Positions 1-5,000 of a stretch of 5,000 nucleotides of DNA are shown piece after piece (position 1 is the stretch's first letter; each line of letters opens with the position of its first letter). Both the position numbers and the translations under genes were made by a program. Under the pieces are notes generated by a model, which worked only from the letters and a program-made list of their open reading frames with translations, was not told the DNA's origin and did not search any database. Source of the stretch: JBBRLG01 sp038231495 (lineage in GTDB: Bacteria; Planctomycetota; Planctomycetia; Gemmatales; Gemmataceae); the NCBI GenBank assembly GCA_038231495.1, contig JBBRLG010000551.1:1-5000 (forward strand). The letters are read 5' to 3'.

Positions 1-1
1 C

Positions 2-118
2 GACGACCTGGTGGCGGCATTCGTCGCCGGGGTCAGCCGAGTCAACGGTCGGAAGGATAAGATGGGGTTTGTGTTTAACCATGATGACCTCCACCCCAAG
101 AAGCGGAAAGCTGGGTAA
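2..118 (+). CDS. C-terminal end of an unrecognised protein (partial)
   Basis: A reading frame is open from the left edge to a TAA at 116-118 and gives 38 residues; the start lies outside the window. The peptide begins DDLVAAFVAGVSRVNG, continues through MGFVFNHDDLHP and ends in a lysine-rich tail (KKRKAG). Codon use is ordinary for a GC-rich genome. I do not recognise a family and assign no function. It converges on the minus-strand gene that follows, with only 18 bases between the two stop codons and no hairpin in that gap. The case for coding is the uninterrupted frame, the plausible composition and the neat convergent stop. The fragment is short enough that chance cannot be excluded. Confidence 0.5.
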   Translation, partial: DDLVAAFVAGVSRVNGRKDKMGFVFNHDDLHPKKRKAG

Positions 119-136
119 TTCTTTCTGCACACCTAC

Positions 137-1519
137 TTAGGACGGAAGGTTAATGAACGTGATGTCGTTCGCAAACACATAGCCGTTGTCGTTGAAGGCG
201 TTGCCGTTGGCAGTCAACGACGGGACGCCAAAGCTGACGAAACCGGTGAGCGTACCGGGCACGGTGCCGGCTCCGATCGTGAACACGTTGCTCGTCGCGG
301 CCGCGCCCGTTCCCGGGTTGTTCCCGAACCGGACGAACAGCTGGATCAGATTGGTCGCGGGCGGCGCGTTGTTGACGGTAACGTTGTTGCCGCCGTTGCC
401 GCCGGTATAGAAGAACGAACCGCCGACGCTGGCGCCGTTGGTGCCATCGAAGGTGAAGAAGTTGTTCCCATTGCCGGTGTTCACGTTCAGGTTGCCGAAG
501 ACCTGGGCCTGGAAGGTAGACCCGGCGACGTCCAGCCGGCCGTTGCCGTTGGTCAACGACAAGTTGCCGTTGACCGTCAGGCCGTTCGTGTTGTTAAAGG
601 CGTTAAAGCCGTTGCCCCAGTTGAAAGCCGCGTTGCCGAAGATGGTCACCGCACTGGGCTGGCCGAACGAGCTGGTCAGGAAGGTGTTGGCCCCGTTGCC
701 CGCGTTGTAGGTCAGGCTGCCCAGCGTCACCGCCGGGGTGGCGTTGCCGCCGATCAGTACCGAATTCGTGCCGTTGCCCAGGTTGAAGACGGCCTGGCCC
801 AATACGTTGCCGTCCACCTCCACTGAGGTGTCCGCCGCGCCCCCCTGTACGGTGAAGTTGCCGAGGATTGGCGCGAAAGATAAAATCGTCGCGATTTGCG
901 GATTGCTCTGGTTTTGCACGTTGACGTTGCCGGCGAAGGTGTCGCCCGGCGTCACGCCCAAAATCACCGTGGGGAAGTTGGTCAGCTGGGTGTTACCAAG
1001 AACCTTGCTGGGGTTGGCGCCGCCGCCGATAAACACCAGGTTATTCGCGCCGGTGCCGTGGGCCGTGACCGAAACCGATCCCCGATTGGTCAAGCCCGTG
1101 CCGCTGCCGATGAATACGTCGTTTCGGATTGGGCTATTGCCCACGTTGACGCGGGTGTCGCCCGCGATGAACGCGCCCGCCGCCGTGCCGTCAATGGTGA
1201 CTGAGTTGGCCCCGTTGCCGGCGGCGACCGACAAATTGCCGACCAGTCCCATGGGGCTGACGTTGACGTTCACCGTATCCGCGGCGTTGTTGCCGATTAG
1301 GGTGATGTTGCCGGTCACGCGGAAGGAGCCGTTGTTGGCGGCGCCGTCCAACACCTGGAAGCTGCCGTCGGCCTTTTGGTTGACCGTGAGGGTCGCGCTG
1401 CCGCCGGTAATCAGTGGGTTGTGTACGAACAGGTTCGACCCGTCGAAGCGGATCGTCGCCGGCACCCACCGGCTTTCCAACGCCTCCAGCGCCAATGGTT
1501 GTCTTTTTCGCGTCTTCAT
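137..1519 (-). CDS. Asn/Gly-rich repeat protein with planctomycete export-type N-terminus (paralogue A)
   Basis: Encodes 460 residues of unknown function, probably exported. Residues 1-7 (MKTRKRQ) are basic and are followed by LEALESRWVPA (11-21), the planctomycete N-terminal signature; there is no classical hydrophobic signal peptide or membrane segment. From about residue 70 to 400 the chain is a run of short rungs, with G-N-G-N-N-like turns followed by alternating hydrophobics: near 100 (GNGANSVTIDG), 248, 274, 302, 349 (GNGNNFFTFDG) and 374 (GNGGNNVTV). This pattern suggests a beta-solenoid related in style to RTX repeats, but mostly with Asn where RTX has Asp. The C-terminus ends NGYVFANDITFINLPS. 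The ATG at 1519 is preferred to an in-frame TTG 45 bases upstream because it has a GGGAGA ribosome site and its product aligns from the first residue with the neighbouring paralogue (MK...LEALE). It is a tandem paralogue of the gene at 1914-3332 but lacks two short insertions present there. Coding is near certain; fold and location are inference. Confidence 0.88.
   Translation of the reverse strand: MKTRKRQPLALEALESRWVPATIRFDGSNLFVHNPLITGGSATLTVNQKADGSFQVLDGAANNGSFRVTGNITLIGNNAADTVNVNVSPMGLVGNLSVAAGNGANSVTIDGTAAGAFIAGDTRVNVGNSPIRNDVFIGSGTGLTNRGSVSVTAHGTGANNLVFIGGGANPSKVLGNTQLTNFPTVILGVTPGDTFAGNVNVQNQSNPQIATILSFAPILGNFTVQGGAADTSVEVDGNVLGQAVFNLGNGTNSVLIGGNATPAVTLGSLTYNAGNGANTFLTSSFGQPSAVTIFGNAAFNWGNGFNAFNNTNGLTVNGNLSLTNGNGRLDVAGSTFQAQVFGNLNVNTGNGNNFFTFDGTNGASVGGSFFYTGGNGGNNVTVNNAPPATNLIQLFVRFGNNPGTGAAATSNVFTIGAGTVPGTLTGFVSFGVPSLTANGNAFNDNGYVFANDITFINLPS
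371..503 (-). repeat. DNA segment nearly identical to 2154-2286 (paralogue copy A)
   Basis: These 133 bases align without gaps to 2154-2286, with about 14 mismatches counted by eye. They encode the rungs around residues 339-383 of paralogue A, including the 15-residue block FDGTNGASVGGSFFY, which is identical in both proteins. The similarity appears higher than in the rest of the two genes. Confidence 0.7.
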
Positions 1520-1524
1520 CTGTG

Positions 1525-1530
1525 TCTCCC
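1525..1530 (-). promoter_or_regulatory. Ribosome binding site deciding the start of paralogue A
   Basis: On the minus strand GGGAGA lies 5 bases before the ATG at 1519-1517. It supports this start over the in-frame TTG at 1564, which would add 15 residues with no counterpart in the paralogue. Confidence 0.6.
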
Positions 1531-1661
1531 GGTAAGCGAGGTAAGCCAGGCGTCCAATCATCAAAGTTGTTCAACCTTGATGATTGCCGCAACCCACAAA
1601 ATGCTCATAAAATATCTGTGCGGCATAGTCCGCGTAATCATCGTACCCTGGTTGTTGCGCA

Positions 1662-1691
1662 ATTCTATCGCAACCAGCCCGAAATCCGCAA
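1662..1691 (-). promoter_or_regulatory. Weak sigma-70-like promoter candidate for paralogue A
   Basis: On the minus strand TTGCGG (1691-1686) is followed after 18 bases by TAGAAT (1667-1662). The -10 box matches the consensus at 5 of 6 positions, but the -35 box at only 3 of 6. It would leave a leader of about 140 bases before the ATG at 1519. Planctomycete promoters are poorly defined, so this is only a candidate. Confidence 0.2.
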
Positions 1692-1796
1692 AGCCTTTCG
1701 TTGCGGTCTGATACAGACAAACTAATTCGTGCAATTGGCCTAATTGCTATAATGCGACGTTGAAGCCCTGCGCTCCCGGCTCGCCCCGGAAACGCC

Positions 1797-1838
1797 GCCG
1801 GCCCCGGCAAGGTCTGATGAGACCCTACCGGAGCCGGT
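1797..1838 (-). terminator. Large imperfect hairpin downstream of paralogue B
   Basis: The core is GGTCT (1811-1815), loop GATG, AGACC (1820-1824). After a 3-by-3 internal loop the stem resumes with CCGG (1804-1807) against CCGG (1828-1831). After one mismatch it continues as roughly seven outer pairs, 1797-1802 against 1833-1838, including one G-U. It begins about 75 bases past the stop of paralogue B. No T-run follows on either strand, so this is not a classical intrinsic terminator; it may end transcription weakly, protect the 3' end, or be a dispersed palindromic repeat. The hairpin is seen directly; its role is inferred. Confidence 0.45.
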
Positions 1839-1913
1839 CGGCGCTCTTGAAGTGGGGGACTGAACCGCGGCCGCCTTGCCGCCTTGCGTCCAATCTGGGA
1901 GTCAGACCATGAA

Positions 1914-3332
1914 CTAGGACGGGACGTTGATAAGGGTGATGTTGTTCGCGAACACGTAGCCGTTGTCCACGAAGCCGTTGATCGTCGGCGGGTTGGCGTC
2001 GGCCATGGTCGACACACCCCAGCTGACGATGCCGCTGATCGTGCCCGCGGTCGGCGGTGCGCCCGGCGCGCCGAGCGTGAACAGGTTGAGGTTGTTGTTG
2101 CCGAACCGGACGTTCAGTTGAATCTGGTTCGCAACACCGAGCGCCGGCGCGTTGGTGACGGTTACGCTGTTGCCGCCGTTGCCGCCGTTGTAGAAGAACG
2201 AACCACCGACGCTGGCCCCGTTGGTGCCGTCGAAGGTGAAGTAGTTGTTGCCGTTGCCGGGGTTGACGTTCACGTTGCCGAAGACCGTCGCCCGGAACGT
2301 GTTGGTCGCAGCGGCCGTCTTGCCGACGTCGAGGCTGCCGTTGCCGTCGGTAATCTGGACGTTGCCGTTCACGGTCACCCCGGCGGTGGAGCCGAAAACA
2401 TTGGTGCCGTTACCGAATCGCAGGAACGCGTTGCCGAGCACCGTCAAGGCGCTGCCGCCGTTGAGGGTGACGGAGTTGTTGCCGTTGCCCGCGGTCAAGT
2501 TCAGGTTGCCGAGCGTGACGGCCGTGCCGCCGCCGGCGAAGGTAACGGTGTTATTCCCGTTACCGAGGTTGAACGAATTGAAGCCCAAAACCGCGCCGTC
2601 CACCTTTAGGGTGGTGTTGCCGTTGCCGCCCTGGACCGTGAAGTTGCCCAGGATGGAGGCGCCCGTCTTCAGCTGCACGGTTGACAGCTGCCCGTTCGGG
2701 CCGTTGGAAACGTTGACGTTGCCGGCGAACAGGTCGCCCTTGGTGCCGCCGAGCAACACGGTCGGGAAGCTGGAAATCTGCGTGTTGCCCAGCACGGACG
2801 TGGGCGTGCCGCCGCCGCCGACCGTGATGGAGTTGGCCCCGGTGCCGCGGGCGTTGACGAACAGGGAGCCTTTGTTGGTGACCCCGTTGGTGCTGCCGAA
2901 CGACACCGTGTTGGCGTTGTTGCCCACGCTGATGAACGTGTTGCCGGCAATGGAACCGCCGAGGGGGGCGACGAGGCCGGTGGTCCCATCGACGGTAATG
3001 CTGGACGCGCCGTTGTTCGTATTGATGGTGAGGTTACCCAGCAGGCCGGTGGTGGCGCCGCCCTGGGGTTGGACGTTGACGGTGATCGTACCCTTGGCGT
3101 TGTTGCCCTGGATGTTGATGTTGCCGGTCACGGCGAAGAAGCCGTTGTTGGCGGCGCCGTCTTTGACCTGGAAACTGTTATTGGCCACCTGAATGACCGA
3201 AAGGGTAGACTTGCCGCCCGTGATGAGCGGGTTGGTCACGTTCAGGTTCGACCCGTCGAATCGGATGGTGGAGGGAACCCAACGGTCCTCCAGCGCCTCC
3301 AGCCCGATGGGCTTGGAATTCTTCAATTTCAT
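1914..3332 (-). CDS. Asn/Gly-rich repeat protein with planctomycete export-type N-terminus (paralogue B)
   Basis: Encodes 472 residues of unknown function, probably exported. It starts MKLKNSKPIG, then LEALEDRWVPS (11-21), the planctomycete signature. Residues 22-40 match paralogue A at all but two positions. The body carries repeated rungs with G-N-G-N-N turns and alternating hydrophobics, for example around 235, 257 (GNGNNTVTF), 282 (GNGNNSVTL), 307, 359 (GNGNNYFTFDG) and 384 (GNGGNSVTV). The chain ends NGYVFANNITLINVPS. Compared with A it has short insertions near residues 92-96 and 118-126, plus small length changes towards the C-terminus. More than half of the residues are identical by eye. 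The ATG at 3332 is chosen over a start 31 codons upstream because it has a strong GGGAGGT site and matches the start of A. No membrane segment, catalytic motif or C-terminal sorting signal is visible. A structural cell-surface or matrix protein is the likeliest reading, as inference only. Confidence 0.88.
   Translation of the reverse strand: MKLKNSKPIGLEALEDRWVPSTIRFDGSNLNVTNPLITGGKSTLSVIQVANNSFQVKDGAANNGFFAVTGNINIQGNNAKGTITVNVQPQGGATTGLLGNLTINTNNGASSITVDGTTGLVAPLGGSIAGNTFISVGNNANTVSFGSTNGVTNKGSLFVNARGTGANSITVGGGGTPTSVLGNTQISSFPTVLLGGTKGDLFAGNVNVSNGPNGQLSTVQLKTGASILGNFTVQGGNGNTTLKVDGAVLGFNSFNLGNGNNTVTFAGGGTAVTLGNLNLTAGNGNNSVTLNGGSALTVLGNAFLRFGNGTNVFGSTAGVTVNGNVQITDGNGSLDVGKTAAATNTFRATVFGNVNVNPGNGNNYFTFDGTNGASVGGSFFYNGGNGGNSVTVTNAPALGVANQIQLNVRFGNNNLNLFTLGAPGAPPTAGTISGIVSWGVSTMADANPPTINGFVDNGYVFANNITLINVPS
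2154..2286 (-). repeat. DNA segment nearly identical to 371-503 (paralogue copy B)
   Basis: Partner of the segment in paralogue A. It covers roughly residues 349-393 of paralogue B, including the invariant FDGTNGASVGGSFFY block. The alignment is gapless over 133 bases with about 14 differences counted by eye. Confidence 0.7.
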
Positions 3333-3340
3333 GGAATGAA

Positions 3341-3347
3341 ACCTCCC
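3341..3347 (-). promoter_or_regulatory. Ribosome binding site deciding the start of paralogue B
   Basis: GGGAGGT on the minus strand sits 8 bases before the ATG at 3332-3330. It is the best Shine-Dalgarno match in the window, and it rules against the longer reading that starts at 3425. Confidence 0.7.
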
Positions 3348-3652
3348 AGAATAGATCTTCCCAATTGCGATTGTTGGTACCGCGCCGTCACCGGGACCGG
3401 CGGTCGGCCCTAAAACGTCAGGCACTCCAAGAGGACACAGTCACAGTCGGACGACACCTTGCTAACCCCTACAATCGGGTTCGTCTTTCAGAACTGCTCA
3501 AACCGCCTTGTCGCCACAGTTCTACTACACCTTGCATACTAACTTACCAATACAGACCGCCCAATTCCAATAACAGGTTTTTCTTTTATAACCGACTCAT
3601 TCGTGCTAACCCGGCGCAATCCGCACAAGCGTTAGAACCGTCACCGTAGGCC

Positions 3653-3660
3653 GGATTATT
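3653..3660. repeat. Left target-site duplication of the miniature element
   Basis: GGATTATT directly abuts the left inverted repeat and recurs immediately after the right inverted repeat at 3785-3792. A ninth base (C at 3652 and 3784) also matches, but the second C is better assigned to the element end, because that makes the terminal inverted repeats flush. Confidence 0.75.
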
Positions 3661-3784
3661 GTAACCGTTCACTCCCCCCCTTACGAAGGGGGGTAAGGGG
3701 GGGGGTCAAGAACCGAAGTATTCCGTCATGGCGTCCACTCCACCCCCCCTACCCCCCCATCGTAAGGGGGGGGTGAACGGTTAC
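3661..3784. mobile_element. 124-bp MITE-like palindromic element with GTAA ends
   Basis: Non-coding. The left arm reads GTAACCGTTCAC, T, seven C, then TTACGA. The right arm, read on the minus strand from 3784, gives GTAACCGTTCAC, seven C, then TTACGA. The arms therefore match for about 25 bases apart from one extra T. The similarity continues less perfectly through two G-runs (G6-TAA-G9 on the left, G7-TA-G7 on the right), giving arms of about 45 bases around a unique centre near 3706-3740. The element is bounded exactly by an 8-bp direct repeat. Flush inverted repeats, small size, no coding capacity and a target duplication are the hallmarks of a miniature inverted-repeat element. From family knowledge, IS66-type elements start with GTAA and make 8-bp duplications, so mobilisation by an IS66-family transposase encoded elsewhere is a reasonable inference. 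Confidence 0.75.
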
Positions 3785-3792
3785 GGATTATT
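3785..3792. repeat. Right target-site duplication of the miniature element
   Basis: GGATTATT, identical to 3653-3660, lies directly after the right inverted repeat. Two intact copies imply a fairly recent insertion that has not been rearranged. Confidence 0.75.
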
Positions 3793-3859
3793 TAACGGAC
3801 GAGAAGTGTTTCAACAATTATAAGAGTGGCTAACTTTGTGGCGCGCCGGACGAAATGCA

Positions 3860-3889
3860 ACGAGCCGGGGACTTTCGTCCCCGGCTCGT
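3860..3889 (-). terminator. Perfect GC-rich hairpin downstream of the TadC-like gene
   Basis: CGAGCCGGGGAC (3861-3872), loop TTTC, GTCCCCGGCTCG (3877-3888) form a perfect 12-bp stem, extended by one A-T pair at 3860/3889. It starts 16 bases past the TadC-like stop codon (3906-3908). Only a loose T-rich stretch follows on the minus strand, so termination may be U-tract independent. The hairpin is symmetric and would also fold on the plus strand, but no plus-strand gene leads into it. Confidence 0.65.
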
Positions 3890-3905
3890 CGTGGGCTGAT
3901 CCAAC

Positions 3906-4895
3906 TCACGGCAGCGGCGTGACCGGCACGACCGTGACGCTGTTCGCCGGCCCCGAGGTGTTGGCGGTGCGGATGTTCGTCTGGCTCTGGTCCAGCAGGC
4001 GGCGCGACTCCTTGCGGTACTGCCAGAATTCCAGGTAACTCGGCCCGATGAGGATGATCGCCGCCGACACGAACAGGCAAAACACCGACGGGAACAACAG
4101 CCAGAAGCTGGCCCGCGCCGCCCGCGCCTCGGCCCGCTGGCGGATGTTGGTGCGCAGGTTGGTCGCGTACTCCAACAAGGTCGCCGCGGTGTCGGTGCCC
4201 AGTCGCTCCGATTGGATGAGCAACAGTGCCAGGTTCCGCACCTCCGGCACGTGAACGCGGTCGGCGAGTTGCTGCAACGCCTGTTCCAGCGAGTGCAACT
4301 GCGTCTGCTGCTGGACGATTTCCAACTCTTCCGCCAGGGCCGGGTGCGACACGGCCAGCTCGTGGGCCGTCTGCTTCAGCGAGTCGATGATGTTTTGCCC
4401 GGCGGAGAGGCACAGGGTCAACAGGTCGATGGCGACGGGCAGACCACGGGCGATCTGGCGGGCACGGGCGCGGGCGGTCAGGTTCAGGTAGATGCGTGGC
4501 AAGCTGTAGCCGAGCAACACCGCGACGAGGCCGGCGACCAGGATGCTTTGCAGCTGGTACGGCGGTGCGAGGAAAGCCCACACGCCGGTCGCGATGAGCG
4601 GCAGCACGACCAGCAGCGCGCGGACGGCGGTGTATTCGTAGAAGGCGCTGGGCCGGTAGAAGCCGGCGGTGCGCAGGTCGCGTTTGAGGTCGGTTTCGCC
4701 GTCCGACGTCAGCGGGATTTGCTTGGACAGGGCTGGCGTCCACGCGCCGAACAGCATGGGCGGCGGGCCGCCTTCGTCGAGACTTTGCAGCCGTTGGCGG
4801 CGGTTGCGCCGCCACAGGGCCAGGCGGTTGACGGCGATAAACGCCACCCCCGCCACGGCGATGAACACCCATCCCAAGATCAGCCATTCATTCAT
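3906..4895 (-). CDS. tadC: TadC-like type II/IV secretion system F-domain inner-membrane protein
   Basis: Encodes 329 residues of the GspF/TadC family, the inner-membrane platform that works with the assembly ATPase in Tad (Flp) pilus and type II secretion machines. Predicted layout: membrane segment at 4-22; cytoplasmic basic stretch (LWRRNRRQRLQ); membrane segments at about 91-110 and 115-135; T2SSF domain at about 150-285 ending in a membrane segment at 265-285. Family-typical motifs are LPVAIDLLTLCLSAGQ (152-167), LLLIQSERLGT (224-234) and RQRAEARAARASFWLLFPS (252-270), with GP just after the last helix. Length and four-helix topology suit TadC. An extra C-terminal tail of about 40 residues, ending VTVVPVTPLP, is unusual. 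The start has no clear Shine-Dalgarno sequence, but the hydrophobic N-terminus MNEWLILGWVF supports it. tadB and the ATPase gene, its usual neighbours, would lie beyond 5000; none is seen here. It is separated from paralogue B by a hairpin and a mobile element, so shared function is not implied. Confidence 0.9.
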   Translation of the reverse strand: MNEWLILGWVFIAVAGVAFIAVNRLALWRRNRRQRLQSLDEGGPPPMLFGAWTPALSKQIPLTSDGETDLKRDLRTAGFYRPSAFYEYTAVRALLVVLPLIATGVWAFLAPPYQLQSILVAGLVAVLLGYSLPRIYLNLTARARARQIARGLPVAIDLLTLCLSAGQNIIDSLKQTAHELAVSHPALAEELEIVQQQTQLHSLEQALQQLADRVHVPEVRNLALLLIQSERLGTDTAATLLEYATNLRTNIRQRAEARAARASFWLLFPSVFCLFVSAAIILIGPSYLEFWQYRKESRRLLDQSQTNIRTANTSGPANSVTVVPVTPLP

Positions 4896-4914
4896 GGTTG
4901 CACCCGTGGCACCG

Positions 4915-4933
4915 CGCGGTTCTCCGAACCGCG
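4915..4933. other. Short perfect hairpin in the leader of the TadC-like gene
   Basis: CGCGGTTC (4915-4922), loop TCC, GAACCGCG (4926-4933) form an 8-bp perfect stem with a 3-base loop, 19 bases upstream of the ATG. It could be a leader structure, an end-of-transcript hairpin for a gene beyond the right edge, or part of a dispersed palindrome. The stem is seen; the role is unknown. Confidence 0.5.
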
Positions 4934-4973
4934 GCTAAACGAATCGGAACCCTTCGAGCACCCTCTTGGCGAG

Positions 4974-4994
4974 CGTCGGGGCGTAAGCCCGACG
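4974..4994. repeat. REP-like palindrome at the right edge
   Basis: CGTCGGG (4974-4980) and CCCGACG (4988-4994) pair around a GCGTAAG loop. It resembles the short GGCGAGC...GCGTAAGCCC palindromes that I associate with intergenic DNA in Gemmata-type genomes, which is recollection rather than a search. No second copy occurs in this window. It may alternatively terminate a minus-strand gene beyond 5000. Confidence 0.4.
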
Positions 4995-5000
4995 TGGAAC

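Larger units (their letters stand above)
1520..1913. other. Intergenic region between the two paralogues
   Basis: I see no gene in these 394 bases; open frames crossing it are continuations of off-frame readings of the flanking genes. It should contain the upstream control region of paralogue A and the 3' untranslated end of paralogue B. Contents: the ribosome site of A at 1525-1530, a weak minus-strand promoter candidate at 1662-1691, a small dyad GTCTG-ATA-CAGAC at 1706-1718, and a large imperfect hairpin at 1797-1838. Confidence 0.6.
3333..3905. other. Intergenic region between paralogue B and the TadC-like gene
   Basis: I see no convincing gene in these 573 bases. The first 320 bases (3333-3652) are less GC-rich than the genes and should contain the promoter of paralogue B. 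The best box pair I find there on the minus strand, TTGGGC (3564-3559) and TAGTAT (3541-3536) with a 17-base spacer, is too weak to call. The rest holds the miniature mobile element with its flanking duplications (3653-3792), a short AT-rich stretch (3793-3835) and the hairpin at 3860-3889. Confidence 0.6.

Noticed and set aside
738..1535. Long open frame on the plus strand opposite paralogue A
   Set aside because: It is an antisense shadow. The GC-rich, repetitive codons of the minus-strand gene keep the opposite frame open, and its product is rich in Pro, Leu and Val with no family features.
1520..1564. N-terminal extension of paralogue A from a TTG at 1564
   Set aside because: It does not match paralogue B, and the downstream ATG has a GGGAGA ribosome site.
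1706..1718. Small dyad GTCTG-ATA-CAGAC as an operator
   Set aside because: A five-base dyad is expected by chance in this much sequence. No regulator gene is nearby and it does not overlap a convincing promoter.
1748..1753. Perfect TATAAT on the plus strand
   Set aside because: No acceptable -35 box lies 16-18 bases upstream, and no plus-strand gene follows. An antisense RNA cannot be excluded, but the sequence does not support one.
2245..3192. Long open frame on the plus strand opposite paralogue B
   Set aside because: Same cause: it mirrors the Asn/Gly repeat codons of the minus-strand gene and has no recognisable domain. Its repetitive Pro/Leu pattern copies that of the antisense frame of paralogue A.
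3333..3425. N-terminal extension of paralogue B by 31 residues
   Set aside because: The extension has no counterpart in paralogue A and would bypass the strong GGGAGGT site before the ATG at 3332.
3661..3784. CRISPR array or phage attachment site
   Set aside because: There are only two arms in inverted orientation, with no direct repeats or spacers. The flanking 8-bp direct repeat fits transposition better than site-specific integration.
3817..3822. Perfect TATAAT on the minus strand
   Set aside because: The -35 region at the right spacing is GC-rich and unlike TTGACA. It also lies just after the TadC-like terminator and nearly 500 bases from the start of paralogue B.

Overview
The window looks like chromosomal DNA from a planctomycete, most likely a Gemmataceae-type organism. 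The DNA is GC-rich. Two predicted proteins open with a short basic stretch followed by LEALE(S/D)RWVP, an N-terminal signature I know from exported planctomycete proteins. Family placement is inference; no rRNA or other marker gene is present.

Layout from left to right: (1) the last 38 codons of an unrecognised plus-strand gene end at 118. (2) A minus-strand gene (137-1519) runs convergently into it and encodes a 460-residue Asn/Gly-rich repeat protein. (3) A 394-bp gap holds a large imperfect hairpin. (4) A second minus-strand gene (1914-3332) encodes a 472-residue paralogue of the first. (5) A 573-bp non-coding stretch holds a 124-bp palindromic miniature transposable element (3661-3784) with an 8-bp direct repeat on each side, then a perfect GC-rich hairpin. 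(6) A minus-strand gene (3906-4895) encodes a TadC-like inner-membrane protein with a T2SSF domain. (7) The right edge holds two further short hairpins.

The two large genes are a tandem duplication. They share the N-terminal signature, the order of the repeat rungs and the C-terminal motif. Each is built from repeats of the form G-N-G-N-N-x-hydrophobic-x-hydrophobic, which suggests an exported beta-solenoid resembling RTX repeats with Asn in place of Asp. Their function is unknown. The TadC-like gene belongs to a pilus or secretion machine, but nothing here ties it to the paralogue pair; a hairpin terminator and the mobile element separate them.

The most notable items are the duplicated Asn-rich repeat proteins, a patch of raised DNA similarity between them that could reflect gene conversion, and the miniature element, whose GTAA ends and 8-bp duplication match the habits of IS66-family transposases.
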